The position numbers were made by a program, and so were the translations under genes. Of a stretch of 64,000 nucleotides of DNA, positions 16,840 through 25,260 are shown piece after piece. Under the pieces are notes generated by a model, which did not search any database, was not told where the DNA came from, and saw only the letters and a list, made by a program, of their open reading frames with translations. Within the stretch, counting starts at the first letter, position 1, and each line of letters opens with the position of its first letter. Source of the stretch: a virus; IMG/VR virus record IMGVR_UViG_3300021599_001395, positions 62,001 to 126,000 of that record; one strand, written 5' to 3'.

Positions 16840-17263
16840 TTCTTAACACTTTTTTTACTGTACCTCCGTTATTGTTTGGATCTTCTCCATTTTTATTTGG
16901 TCCATAACTATAATAATATGGTATATGTGTGCCCTCGTTAGTAAATTTCATATCATCAATCTTATTGTCAATAGGATTTGAATCGTTTTCTTTAATTTCA
17001 GATTGAGTAATGTCTTCTTGAATTAAGTTTTCCGTATTTTTTTCTTCTTGGATTTCCTCAACTTTATTTTCAGATAAGGTTTCTTTAACTTCTTCTTGGA
17101 TTTCTTCGATTTTAGGATCAATTTCTTTTTCGTTATTTAAATTATCGTTTGTTTCATCCTGAATTTGATTATTGATAATTTCTTCTTCAATAATTTGATC
17201 TTTTTTTTCTATCGTTTCATTATTTTCTAACTTTGTTGAATTCTCTATTTGGTTTTCTAATTT
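16805..17263 (-). CDS. Frameshifted C-terminal extension of the 362-aa membrane protein (151 codons)
   Basis: This frame is open from the A10 run at 17261-17270 to a TAA at 16805-16807, but it has no ATG until near its end. It continues the same Glu/Lys/Asn-rich low-complexity sequence (for example IEEIQEEVKETLSENKVEEI) as the upstream gene. It ends in a distinct, conserved-looking segment (THIPYYYSYGPNKNGEDP, then NNNGGTVKKVLRNVNN). A -1 slip on A-AAA-AAA would fuse it to the upstream ORF, giving about 513 aa. A missing A in the assembly would give the same result. It overlaps the amidase start by 35 bases. Confidence 0.7.
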   Translation of the reverse strand, partial: KLENQIENSTKLENNETIEKKDQIIEEEIINNQIQDETNDNLNNEKEIDPKIEEIQEEVKETLSENKVEEIQEEKNTENLIQEDITQSEIKENDSNPIDNKIDDMKFTNEGTHIPYYYSYGPNKNGEDPNNNGGTVKKVLRNVNNSQRRKFR

Positions 17264-18345
17264 TTTTTTTCTTCCTCTTCTTCTATTAATTTAGACTGTG
17301 GTATATTTTCATTTTGAACTTGTTCTTCAATTTTTTGTTCTTCTCTATCTATAAAATTATTTTCATTTGATTCAGATTCTATTTCTTCTACTTGATCAAT
17401 ATTTTTATTTTCTTGGAAAATATTTTCCTCTTTTGATTCTATAGTGGAAAATTCTTCACTTTCAGAACGTTCAGTGGGCTCTATAGTGGAATAATTTTGT
17501 TCTTCTTTTTTTGTGCTTTGATGAATTAAATCACCATCACTAATATCTTCACGTTCATGTTCGTGCACATATTCATTATTTGAGTTATTTTTTATTTCAT
17601 TTTTTAATGAATCACCTTCACTTTCATCTTTTGAATTCTTTATTCTTTTTTTATCATTTACAATTTCATTGTCTGTTTTTTCAGTTTTTTTATTGTCGCC
17701 ATCAGAATTATTTATTTTATTTTCTTTACTTTTTTTTGTTATAAATTCTTCAATTTTTTGTAGTTCTTCTTCTGTTGGTGTGTATTTTTCACTTAATTCC
17801 TTTTCCGCTTCGATAATAGCCGCCTCCCTACTTATTTTTTCTATATCAACAACAGGTTCAAGTGTCTGTGTTTTTTTTCTATCTTCTTCAGTAAATTTAA
17901 CTAACATATGAAGAAACGATAACGAAATGATGGGAAGCATACCTCCAGCAAAAAACGCCAAAAATCTTTTATGACCAACTAGATCGGTGTTATCTACACC
18001 CATAAACTCAACCATTGGGGAGACGAGTTCTATCCAATCTTTAAAAGATTTACTATCTATATCAATAAAGGAATAGGCAAAATAAATATTACCAATAAAT
18101 TGTACTAATGTAACTAACCCGAATGGGAAATATACTTTTTTACCCATATCAGCAGAAATGGCTGCAAGTGTAGATAACGCAGCAATTTCAATACCTATTG
18201 AAAGATATATTGCCCAACTAACCGGATTAGATATTCCGTACCATTTAGTTACGTGTGAAATTGAAACTAACGCAACTGTGAAAATTGGTACCAAAAAGGC
18301 ACCAATGATCAAAAGTTTATAATTTTTACTTATCCAATTCTTCAT
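17257..18345 (-). CDS. Four-TM membrane protein with long acidic cytoplasmic-type tail (362 aa, zero frame)
   Basis: Residues about 1-155 contain four hydrophobic segments (starting YKLLIIGAFLVPIFTVALV, and including WAIYLSIGIEIAALSTLAAI and FFAGGMLPIISLSFLHMLV). After residue 160 the protein is a Glu/Lys/Asn/Ser-rich coil (DIEKISREAAIIEAEKEL onward), interrupted by short phosphorylation-like SxxE runs. The zero frame stops at 17257 just after A10, while the -1 frame stays open for 151 more codons. Function unknown; a membrane-bound hub or anti-host protein is possible. No enzyme motif was seen. Confidence 0.75.
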   Translation of the reverse strand: MKNWISKNYKLLIIGAFLVPIFTVALVSISHVTKWYGISNPVSWAIYLSIGIEIAALSTLAAISADMGKKVYFPFGLVTLVQFIGNIYFAYSFIDIDSKSFKDWIELVSPMVEFMGVDNTDLVGHKRFLAFFAGGMLPIISLSFLHMLVKFTEEDRKKTQTLEPVVDIEKISREAAIIEAEKELSEKYTPTEEELQKIEEFITKKSKENKINNSDGDNKKTEKTDNEIVNDKKRIKNSKDESEGDSLKNEIKNNSNNEYVHEHEREDISDGDLIHQSTKKEEQNYSTIEPTERSESEEFSTIESKEENIFQENKNIDQVEEIESESNENNFIDREEQKIEEQVQNENIPQSKLIEEEEEKKN

Positions 18346-18349
18346 AATA

Positions 18350-18637
18350 TTATTTTAATTTACCTTCAAGAGTTGTGATTTCCTGATCAATTTGTGTTTG
18401 TCTATTAACGTCCAAAATTTTACGATCAGTTGATTGTATCATTCTCTTTTCAGATTTAAGACCTTCGATTTGTAATCTTAAATCCAACTCCTTTTTATTG
18501 TAAGTAGAATCTTTTAGTTCTTTCATTTCTTTTCTGATTTTACTAATCTCTCTACTATCACCACAACTTTTAAAGAATGATAATAACATAATCACAAATA
18601 CAATAATTGTAAATTTTTCTTCGATAAACTTTTTCAT
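18350..18637 (-). CDS. Membrane-anchored coiled-coil protein, spanin-like topology (95 aa)
   Basis: A single N-terminal hydrophobic segment (FTIIVFVIMLLSFF) is followed by SCGDS and then an uninterrupted charged coiled coil to the C-terminus. The topology resembles an i-spanin (Rz type), or a small lipoprotein if the Cys is lipidated. It lies between the membrane protein and the sigma factor and near the amidase, so a role in envelope disruption is plausible but not shown. Confidence 0.6.
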   Translation of the reverse strand: MKKFIEEKFTIIVFVIMLLSFFKSCGDSREISKIRKEMKELKDSTYNKKELDLRLQIEGLKSEKRMIQSTDRKILDVNRQTQIDQEITTLEGKLK

Positions 18638-18647
18638 ATTTTTTTAT

Positions 18648-19463
18648 TTATAAATAGTTAAATAGAGAATAACTCTCATTTCTTAATTTTTTTATTGCTT
18701 TATCTCTTAGTTGTCTTATTCTTTCTTTTGTACATCCGAATTGTTCTCCCAAGTCATCCAAATTAGATTCGACACCGGTTAAACCATAATATCTTTCGAT
18801 TATTGTTTTTTCTCTATCATCTAAAACACTTAACATCAATGAAACCTTTTTTTTGATTTCTTCTTTTGTGTTTAAAGAATTTTCAGGATTATCGGCATTT
18901 TTATTTGGTACAATATCAATTATTTGGTCGCCGTCTTCATTTATCTCACTGTTCAAACTAATACAATAAGGTATACTAACATCAATAAAGTTATCGTTAT
19001 TTTTGACCAAAAACATATCTTCGTCGTGTTCTACGTTTTTTTTCTGTTTCTGTGTTTCTTGAATAACATTTGATGGAATACGTATAGTTCTTGAATTTTC
19101 ATTTAACGACGCTAAAATAGATTGTTTAACCCACCAAACAGCATAAGATATGAATTTAAATCCACTTGTTGGGTCGAACCTTTCTGCTGCTTTTATTAAA
19201 CCTATATTACCTTCTGAAATTAAATCAAGTAATTCCAATCCTTGATTTTGATACATTTTAGCAACGGAAATAACAAATCTAAGATTACCTACAACCAACT
19301 CATTTAATAATTTTCCTCTTTCGTTTTTAGATAAGTTTTTGTCTTTTAAAGTTTCGAAGATTTCTTCTTGTCTTTCATGACTGATTACAGGAATCTTTTT
19401 AAGGTCTTTAATGTAGGATTGTAATTCTTCCGTGTTCGGTGCAATCGACTTTTTTAGTTGCAT
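18648..19463 (-). CDS. Sigma-70 family RNA polymerase sigma factor, RpoD-like (271 aa)
   Basis: All sigma regions 2-4 are visible. Region 1.2-2 comprises LQSYIKDLKKIPVISHERQE and the NLRFVISVAKMYQNQGLELL core, followed by DLISEGNIGLIKAAERFDP and the promoter-melting helix FKFISYAVWWVKQSI. Region 3 starts at NSRTIRIP. Region 4 has LDDREKTIIERYYGL plus the helix-turn-helix DLGEQFGCTKERIRQLRDKA. The size equals Bacteroidota group 1/2 sigma factors. T4-type phages use a minimal sigma (gp55) for late genes; here a complete sigma takes that place, so it probably redirects host polymerase to phage promoters. Target promoters are unknown. Confidence 0.95.
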   Translation of the reverse strand: MQLKKSIAPNTEELQSYIKDLKKIPVISHERQEEIFETLKDKNLSKNERGKLLNELVVGNLRFVISVAKMYQNQGLELLDLISEGNIGLIKAAERFDPTSGFKFISYAVWWVKQSILASLNENSRTIRIPSNVIQETQKQKKNVEHDEDMFLVKNNDNFIDVSIPYCISLNSEINEDGDQIIDIVPNKNADNPENSLNTKEEIKKKVSLMLSVLDDREKTIIERYYGLTGVESNLDDLGEQFGCTKERIRQLRDKAIKKLRNESYSLFNYL

Positions 19464-19529
19464 AGTAATGGTATACGTTTTACGTTATAAAATATAAACA
19501 AAAAAAATGAAAATGGGAAATTATTTCAG

Positions 19530-20159
19530 TTATTTTTTTAACTTAATCTTCCAATAAATTCCCGCCTGTATAGATGTGGTAAAGTTATTATTTAACCCGA
19601 TACCCAAACTATACATGTGATCTGTTTTGGTTTTCAACACTAAGGTAGGTCCAAAATAATTAAAACCAACTCTTCTATCTGCCCCGATCTGACCACCAAC
19701 ATAAAGTTGAGGTTTTGGTAACTCTTTTACAATGATACTATCACGTACATGAACCTGATTTATGTTAGACTTAAAAGTCCTAGAAACAATTTTATTTTTC
19801 TGTATTGTATCAGTAATTTGAACTGTTCCCAAACTATCTTCAAGTTTAATAGTATCTTTATAAATGTATTTAGCGAAGTAATCTTTTAAAATTTCTCCAG
19901 TATCAACATTACTAGGTACGTCAACATAAATTGGTTTTTCAACATATATTGTTTCACCTTGTTTATATATTGTCTGTGTTTTTGTTATATACTGTGTGTC
20001 CCTTATTCTTTTAATGACCTCATACTTTTTACCATCTACTTTTATTATTTCACCGGGTTTTGGTTGAGGTTTGGGTGTACACATCTTCAACAATAATATA
20101 ACAATAATTAAAACCGCAATTAGTAATGTCTTAAAATCTAATTTTAATAAATTTCTCAT
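19530..20159 (-). CDS. Membrane-anchored envelope protein with C-terminal beta-rich domain (209 aa)
   Basis: An N-terminal hydrophobic segment (TLLIAVLIIVILLLKM, followed by Cys) is followed by a Pro-rich linker, a beta/coil region (YEVIKRIRDTQYITKTQTIY) and a C-terminal stretch of alternating strands (LYVGGQIGADRRVGFNYFGP and later NNNFTTSIQAGIYWKIKL) typical of outer-membrane beta-hairpins. I associate this layout with DUF6808-type proteins of Bacteroidota phages and prophages. It could bridge inner and outer membranes as a unimolecular spanin-like protein; this is inference from layout. An ATAAATA/TATTTAT motif lies 9 nt upstream of the start. Confidence 0.65.
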   Translation of the reverse strand: MRNLLKLDFKTLLIAVLIIVILLLKMCTPKPQPKPGEIIKVDGKKYEVIKRIRDTQYITKTQTIYKQGETIYVEKPIYVDVPSNVDTGEILKDYFAKYIYKDTIKLEDSLGTVQITDTIQKNKIVSRTFKSNINQVHVRDSIIVKELPKPQLYVGGQIGADRRVGFNYFGPTLVLKTKTDHMYSLGIGLNNNFTTSIQAGIYWKIKLKK

Positions 20160-20194
20160 GTTTTTTTATAAATAAATACACAAAAATGAGATTT

Positions 20195-20869
20195 TTACTT
20201 TTTCTTTTTGACGATTTCATCAATGATACCATACTCCAAAGCCTCTTCTGAAGACAACCACAAATCCCTTATTGTGTCAGTTTTTATCTGATCTGCAGTC
20301 TTTCCACAATATTCCCCAAGTAATTCAAACAATTTATCATTTAATCTCTTCCATTGTTTCATGTCTATCTCAGCATCTTGAATATTACCTCTGAAACCAC
20401 CACTAGATTGGTGTAACATTGTTTCGGAGTTCTCCAAAGAACCTCTTTTCCCTTTGGTTCCCGCCCCTAATAATACTGACCCCATTGATGCGGCCATTCC
20501 CGTATTAATAGTTCTAATGTCGGACTTAATATAATTCATAACATCAACCATTGATAACCCAGATTTAACACTACCACCTGGACTATCAATATGCATGGTT
20601 ATGTCATTATAATCTATACTATCCAAAAACATAAGTTGTGCTTGGACAATTGTGGACATGTGATCATTTACCTCACCAGCAACCCATATGATACGTTCCA
20701 TCATTAATCTTGAAAAGACATCCATTGCGGTAACATTCATTTGTCTTTCCTCGAGAATGTAGGGGGTTAAACTATTTTCTATTCTTTTGTTATAGTAGTC
20801 CATTTTTAATGAACCGATACCGTGATCTTTGGCAAATAAACCGAAATTTTTTAAGTCTTTTGGTGTCAT
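20195..20869 (-). CDS. clpP: ClpP-family serine protease (224 aa)
   Basis: The catalytic triad is intact: Ser128 in GMAASMGSVLL, His153 in MLHQSSGG, Asp202 in TIRDLWLSSEEALEYG. Flanking ClpP signatures are also present (ITMHIDSPGGSVKSGLSM). Length (224) matches bacterial ClpP plus a short N-terminal extension. In phages, ClpP-like proteases either mature proheads or modify host proteolysis. Because no scaffold or capsid gene is in the window, I cannot tell which. No ClpX/ClpA gene is adjacent; the AAA ATPase at 7985 is not of that type. It lies between the envelope protein and gp46. Confidence 0.93.
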   Translation of the reverse strand: MTPKDLKNFGLFAKDHGIGSLKMDYYNKRIENSLTPYILEERQMNVTAMDVFSRLMMERIIWVAGEVNDHMSTIVQAQLMFLDSIDYNDITMHIDSPGGSVKSGLSMVDVMNYIKSDIRTINTGMAASMGSVLLGAGTKGKRGSLENSETMLHQSSGGFRGNIQDAEIDMKQWKRLNDKLFELLGEYCGKTADQIKTDTIRDLWLSSEEALEYGIIDEIVKKKK

Positions 20870-20918
20870 ATTTTATTTTTTTCAAAATTAAGTAATAATG
20901 TCTAGTATACAAAAAATG

Positions 20919-23255
20919 TTAAGAAATTTTTGTTGTTATGTAATCTATGGAAGAAATGTTTTCATCTTTTTTAATCATAATGATGTTATCGGACCAATTT
21001 CTAATCAATGGGTTATGTGAGATAACAAATATGTGTTCAAAATAATTTTTAATCTTCTTAAAAAATTCACCAACCATTTCTAAATTATCGTCAGCAATTT
21101 TACCAAATACTTCATCCATCACAACAATATTTGGTTTAGGTAAAGACGATACCTTTGTAAGAACACTCCTAATTGCAAGTGATGATATTGTTTTTTCGTA
21201 ACCAGATCCACTTGATAGAGGTTTAACGACTCTTGTTTCATTATCGATCATTAGGAATTCTAACTCGTTTTTATCGTTAATATTCAACTCCAAAGTAAAG
21301 TAACAACTATCTGACAATAACCTATGTAATTCCTGATTCAATAATGGTATCATATTTTTTATGATAACTTTTGATATACCGTTTTTACCATATATTGTTA
21401 AGTAAGTTTTAAAGACAGATATCAATTCTTCTTCTGATTTAATTTTTTTAATTAAATCATCATTAATTGTTATCTTCTCTTCTAAATTCTTAATGTTGTT
21501 TCCATGTCTTTCAATACTTGTGGTGATTTGTCTTATTTCACCATTAGTACTTTCGATCTGAGTTCTCAAATTAATAATTTCAGAATCTATTTTTTTATTT
21601 TCCTCAAGTTTACTTTTATTGCTTTCGTATACTTCTAATTTTTTTTCTTTTGAATCTATTTCTAATTGTTTCTGTTCACACTCTAATTCGTATTTGGCCC
21701 TACGAAGTTTATTTTTCTCATATTCATCATACTCCGTTTTTAAATTATTAAAAACAGATTCAGATTCCTTCAACCCATTTAACTTTTCTTCTGATTTTTT
21801 AAGTTCATCTTTTAACTCATTAATCTTTTTCCTTAAATTTTCAATTTCCTCGGTATGGTCAACATCTTCAAGGGGTCTACTACATGTTGGACATATAGTT
21901 CCTTCTTCAAATTGTTTAATTAATTTTTCATCTTTATCAATTGTACCACCATCTAATTTAATCTTAACGATTAAATCATTTATTTCTCTTTTTAATGTTT
22001 CATGTTCATCTTCAAGGTAATATTCTGATGGTTCTTTAACATTGACTTCGTCAGCAAGTTTCTGTGTGTTTTGTTTTTTTAATTTTAATTCTGAAATTTC
22101 TTTAACTAAAGTATCGGGATTTATTTTAATTAATTCTTGATCAACATCATTGTTTCTTCTTTTAAGAACCTCTTCTTTTTGATCGTCTAATTTTTTTAAT
22201 TTCTTATTAGTATTTTTAAGATCCTTTTCCAGTTTATCGATTTCGGAATTTGAAGAGTCAATTTCCTCACGATTTTTTTTATTCTTATCTTCTAAATCAA
22301 CGATATTGTTTGTATTTGATATTAATTTTTTAGACCAATCATTATAAATGTTTTTACATATTTCTTCTTTATGTTTTAAACTTTCAAGACCTAAAAATTT
22401 TGTAAGTATTTGTCCTCTTGCAGTTGGTTTGGATTCAATCAACTCTTCTAAGTTGTTGCCGGTTGTTAATATTGTAGAAAGGAAGTCCTCTTCAGTACCG
22501 ATTGCCGAAGTTATAATAATTTCAGTTTCTCTTCTTTGTTCACCAGATAAATTGATAATACTGCCATCCTTTTCTATTTTAGAAAATTCCAAATCATTTT
22601 TTACTGTATATTCACCTGATTTACTTTTCTTTCTTGAAACAATTCTAGAAATTATATAATCTTCTCCGTCAATAGATACGTAACCTTTAACATTAACTTC
22701 ATCAACATCAGTGAATTTATTAAAAATTTCTATATTTGTTTTTGTTTTCGTTGTTGAATTAAAAAATAAGAACATCAATAAGTCAACTGTTGATGTGGTT
22801 TTACCACCAAAGTTTCTCGGTGTAGATTCAATAACAGTAATACCATCAAGATTGTCGAAATCAATAACATTGTCTTGTCCAAAAGATAGAAAATTTGAAA
22901 ATTCCAATTTCTTTATATGCCATTTATTATACCTAACTCTGTTTTGATTTAATTTATCAATTTCACCATTAACGCGATCATCTAATCTATTTATCATCTC
23001 CCACTTAATATCTATTTTATTATCTTGAATAAAATCTTTAATTAAGTTTTTTTGATTTTGATAATCCAAAATACTGTCACTAACATCTAGTGATTTCAAT
23101 TTTGTTTTTGAATTATTAGACAGTATCTTAGTTACGATCTTTACGTTTGTTGAGTTGTATTTTTTTTCAAAATACGACTTGACTCTCTTTATTCTTTCTT
23201 GTGTTAAGTTTTCGGGTGTATCCTCCCATTCAACCTTTATAAAAGGGTTATTCAT
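20919..23255 (-). CDS. 46: gp46/SbcC/Rad50-like recombination ATPase (778 aa)
   Basis: Start at ATG 23255 (the next in-frame TTG upstream is less likely). The N-terminal ATPase half has LEFSNFLSFGQDNVIDF and the P-loop region ESTPRNFGGKTTS, where the first Gly of GxxxxGKT is replaced by Pro. Long coiled coils (about 280-620) surround a zinc-hook CPTC near residues 453-456. The C-terminal half carries the ABC signature LSSGSGYEKTISSLAIRS and Walker B PNIVVMDEVFG. Together with gp47 it resects DNA ends for recombination-dependent replication. gp47 is encoded about 1.2 kb upstream, separated by three small genes. Confidence 0.93.
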   Translation of the reverse strand: MNNPFIKVEWEDTPENLTQERIKRVKSYFEKKYNSTNVKIVTKILSNNSKTKLKSLDVSDSILDYQNQKNLIKDFIQDNKIDIKWEMINRLDDRVNGEIDKLNQNRVRYNKWHIKKLEFSNFLSFGQDNVIDFDNLDGITVIESTPRNFGGKTTSTVDLLMFLFFNSTTKTKTNIEIFNKFTDVDEVNVKGYVSIDGEDYIISRIVSRKKSKSGEYTVKNDLEFSKIEKDGSIINLSGEQRRETEIIITSAIGTEEDFLSTILTTGNNLEELIESKPTARGQILTKFLGLESLKHKEEICKNIYNDWSKKLISNTNNIVDLEDKNKKNREEIDSSNSEIDKLEKDLKNTNKKLKKLDDQKEEVLKRRNNDVDQELIKINPDTLVKEISELKLKKQNTQKLADEVNVKEPSEYYLEDEHETLKREINDLIVKIKLDGGTIDKDEKLIKQFEEGTICPTCSRPLEDVDHTEEIENLRKKINELKDELKKSEEKLNGLKESESVFNNLKTEYDEYEKNKLRRAKYELECEQKQLEIDSKEKKLEVYESNKSKLEENKKIDSEIINLRTQIESTNGEIRQITTSIERHGNNIKNLEEKITINDDLIKKIKSEEELISVFKTYLTIYGKNGISKVIIKNMIPLLNQELHRLLSDSCYFTLELNINDKNELEFLMIDNETRVVKPLSSGSGYEKTISSLAIRSVLTKVSSLPKPNIVVMDEVFGKIADDNLEMVGEFFKKIKNYFEHIFVISHNPLIRNWSDNIIMIKKDENISSIDYITTKIS

Positions 23256-23307
23256 CAATAAATTGTTATTAATTCAAAAATAGTAATATTATAAGTCTTT
23301 CTAAAAA

Positions 23308-23820
23308 CTAGTTTTCAACAATATTTAAAACAAACTTACCATCAATCAAATCATATGTTTCCACGTCTTCCCTTCTAAAACTCATCCAATCTTCCAATAA
23401 ATTAGTGTTACTTGGGACAAAACTAGTTATTAACAATTTTTTATTATCTCTTACGGTTTCGGGTCTAATTAATATAAATTGTGTAAAATCCTTATTTGTT
23501 CTGATAAATATGTTTTTTTCTGCTCTCGGATTTAGTTTACCTTTATGTTCATCCAACCAGTATTTGTGTTTTCTTATTGGTATGTTTATTGTTCTAAATC
23601 CTTGACCACTTATTAACGAATAGGAATCGTTATTCCAAAAATTATTTTCCCACTTACCATGTTCTACCTCAATCCCAAAATTAGGATCGTCGTCACATAT
23701 TAAATCAATTTTATTATGTTCAGGATTTATGTGTACATTTATGTTAAATGTATCCTTCATCATTTTGATGACAAAATTTTTAACTAAACTGTCATCCAAA
23801 CTTTTTTTAGTGAATCCCAT
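23308..23820 (-). CDS. Unknown protein, possible PD-(D/E)XK-like fold (170 aa)
   Basis: Not firmly recognised. Residues about 40-60 read NKIDLICDDDPNFGIEVEHG, with an acidic residue followed by a strand E-V-E and a nearby Lys, an arrangement reminiscent of PD-(D/E)XK nucleases. The remainder is beta-rich with aromatic residues (ENNFWNNDSYSLISGQGFR). It lies between gp46 and gp47 and may take part in the same DNA-processing module. The nuclease reading is weak. Confidence 0.55.
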   Translation of the reverse strand: MGFTKKSLDDSLVKNFVIKMMKDTFNINVHINPEHNKIDLICDDDPNFGIEVEHGKWENNFWNNDSYSLISGQGFRTINIPIRKHKYWLDEHKGKLNPRAEKNIFIRTNKDFTQFILIRPETVRDNKKLLITSFVPSNTNLLEDWMSFRREDVETYDLIDGKFVLNIVEN

Positions 23821-23824
23821 CTTA

Positions 23825-24136
23825 TCATTTTGGTCTATTCTCTTCGTAGTATTCTACGATTGAGTTTATAGCCCAAACGGCTCCTGCGGTAAACATACCG
23901 TCAAAAAATATTGATGGTATCCAATGAATTTCAAATAATCTGGTTGTTAGTCCACCTAAACAAAATGACAAGAAAAACCCGACCCATGTTGATGTACATA
24001 GAGTACAACTAATTAAGTCACCAAAAAAAACAGAATTTCTTTTAATAAATTCTCTTGTAGATTCAAAAATGGATCCCCATACCAATATTGATGTCATTCC
24101 ATATGCCATAAAAATCCAAAAAATTAAATACATCAT
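23825..24136 (-). CDS. DUF1360-like small membrane protein (103 aa)
   Basis: Three hydrophobic segments (start MMYLIFWIFMAYGMTSILVW, middle WVGFFLSFCLGGL, end SIFFDGMFTAGAVWAIN) surround the motif LISCTLCTSTWVG, the CxxCxxxWxG signature I associate with DUF1360 membrane proteins. The N-terminal helix may also act as a signal anchor. Function unknown. It is tightly spaced with the upstream and downstream recombination genes. Confidence 0.6.
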   Translation of the reverse strand: MMYLIFWIFMAYGMTSILVWGSIFESTREFIKRNSVFFGDLISCTLCTSTWVGFFLSFCLGGLTTRLFEIHWIPSIFFDGMFTAGAVWAINSIVEYYEENRPK

Positions 24137-24203
24137 AAATTATAATTTTTTTAATCAATAAATTATACACAAAAAAAACGATAAAAAAAAGAATATTGCC
24201 GGA

Positions 24204-24473
24204 TTATTCGTCATATAAATCTTTAACTTCTTTTTTTATTATTATTGGTTCCACACTTTTTGGTTCGGATGTTAATACTGGTTCGGATGTTAATACTGGT
24301 TTAGTAGTCAATTCTTTATTTAGATGAATTGATTTAGGTAACTCACCGTATTTAACAATTGTAAAACCTTTTTCGAAAACTTGTTTCGCGAATTTCACCA
24401 CATCATTAATATTATTCAATTTACAATATTGAATGAATTCATCATCCAATATTAACGTGTTCTTCGGTTTCAT
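24204..24473 (-). CDS. Unknown small protein with tandem VLTSEP repeats (89 aa)
   Basis: Start at ATG 24473 (an upstream TTG at 24479 is weaker). Residues 1-50 (LILDDEFIQYCKLNNINDV and FAKQVFEKGFTIVKYGELP) form a conserved-looking helical domain seen, to my memory, in other Bacteroidota phages. The C-terminal part is a Ser/Glu/Pro linker built on an 18-bp tandem repeat (24262-24297) encoding VLTSEP twice. The start overlaps the gp47 gene by 32 bases. Confidence 0.65.
   Translation of the reverse strand: MKPKNTLILDDEFIQYCKLNNINDVVKFAKQVFEKGFTIVKYGELPKSIHLNKELTTKPVLTSEPVLTSEPKSVEPIIIKKEVKDLYDE
24262..24297 (-). repeat. 18-bp perfect tandem repeat (two copies)
   Basis: The unit GGTTCGGATGTTAATACT occurs twice head-to-tail (24262-24279 and 24280-24297) inside the small gene. 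It keeps frame (6 residues per unit), so copy-number changes would only lengthen the linker. Confidence 0.95.
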
Positions 24474-25260
24474 TTTCAATATCTTTAATGTCTTTTATTT
24501 TAAAGTGTAGAAATGGTTGTTCATTTGGTAGATCAAAAAATTCATAATTATCTTCTTCTACATCATATACACCATACCCATGATGTTTCACTGTTTCACC
24601 AAAATTTTGTTGTATTAAACTACCAACCATTATTGCCTTACCACCATTAGGTAATTTGAATTGTTGTCTTTTATGTATATCTCCACATAGTAATAAATCA
24701 AGATCAACAAAATTTAATCTGTCATATGCATCTTCAAATTCAAACCCCAAATCTGTTGATAACCCCTGTATTGGTCCGTGAAATAAACCAACATAAAAAT
24801 GATCCTTTTCTTTTGTGAATACAGGTCTTTGATTATGTTGATACAAAGAATATACGATCCAACTAACATTATCATCAACGTATTCACCACTATCTTTATA
24901 ATATGTAATCCATTCATTTTTTAATAATTCAACAACCGGTGATATACTATCTAATCGTTGAACGTTGTTTTCCAAGAAGTCGTGGTTGCCGGGTATAATA
25001 ACAACTTTACCAAATTTAGTTAATTCATTTAAAAACCAACTCGTTAACATTAATTGTTCATTTGATATGTTAATCTTTTGATGTGCAATATCTCCCGTGA
25101 TAACTATTCTTATATCAGAAGGTCCAATATTATCATCATACCAATCAACAACTTTTTTAGCAAGTTCATCTATCAATATTTCAAATTGTCTTTTATATAG
25201 ATCATGTAATTGAAATGTTCTGATATGTAAATCAGAAATATGTATAATCTTCTTTATCAT
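24442..25260 (-). CDS. 47: gp47/Mre11/SbcD-like nuclease (272 aa)
   Basis: All calcineurin-like phosphoesterase motifs are visible: HISDLHIR (residues 7-14), VITGDIAH, IIPGNHDF, GLFHGP and LLCGDIHKRQ, the last giving the final His ligands. This is the Mre11-like partner of gp46; the complex resects double-strand ends during recombination-dependent replication. Its ATG overlaps the PD-(D/E)XK nuclease stop as ATGA, so both are co-translated. The size matches phage gp47 (shorter than cellular Mre11). Confidence 0.94.
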   Translation of the reverse strand: MIKKIIHISDLHIRTFQLHDLYKRQFEILIDELAKKVVDWYDDNIGPSDIRIVITGDIAHQKINISNEQLMLTSWFLNELTKFGKVVIIPGNHDFLENNVQRLDSISPVVELLKNEWITYYKDSGEYVDDNVSWIVYSLYQHNQRPVFTKEKDHFYVGLFHGPIQGLSTDLGFEFEDAYDRLNFVDLDLLLCGDIHKRQQFKLPNGGKAIMVGSLIQQNFGETVKHHGYGVYDVEEDNYEFFDLPNEQPFLHFKIKDIKDIENETEEHVNIG

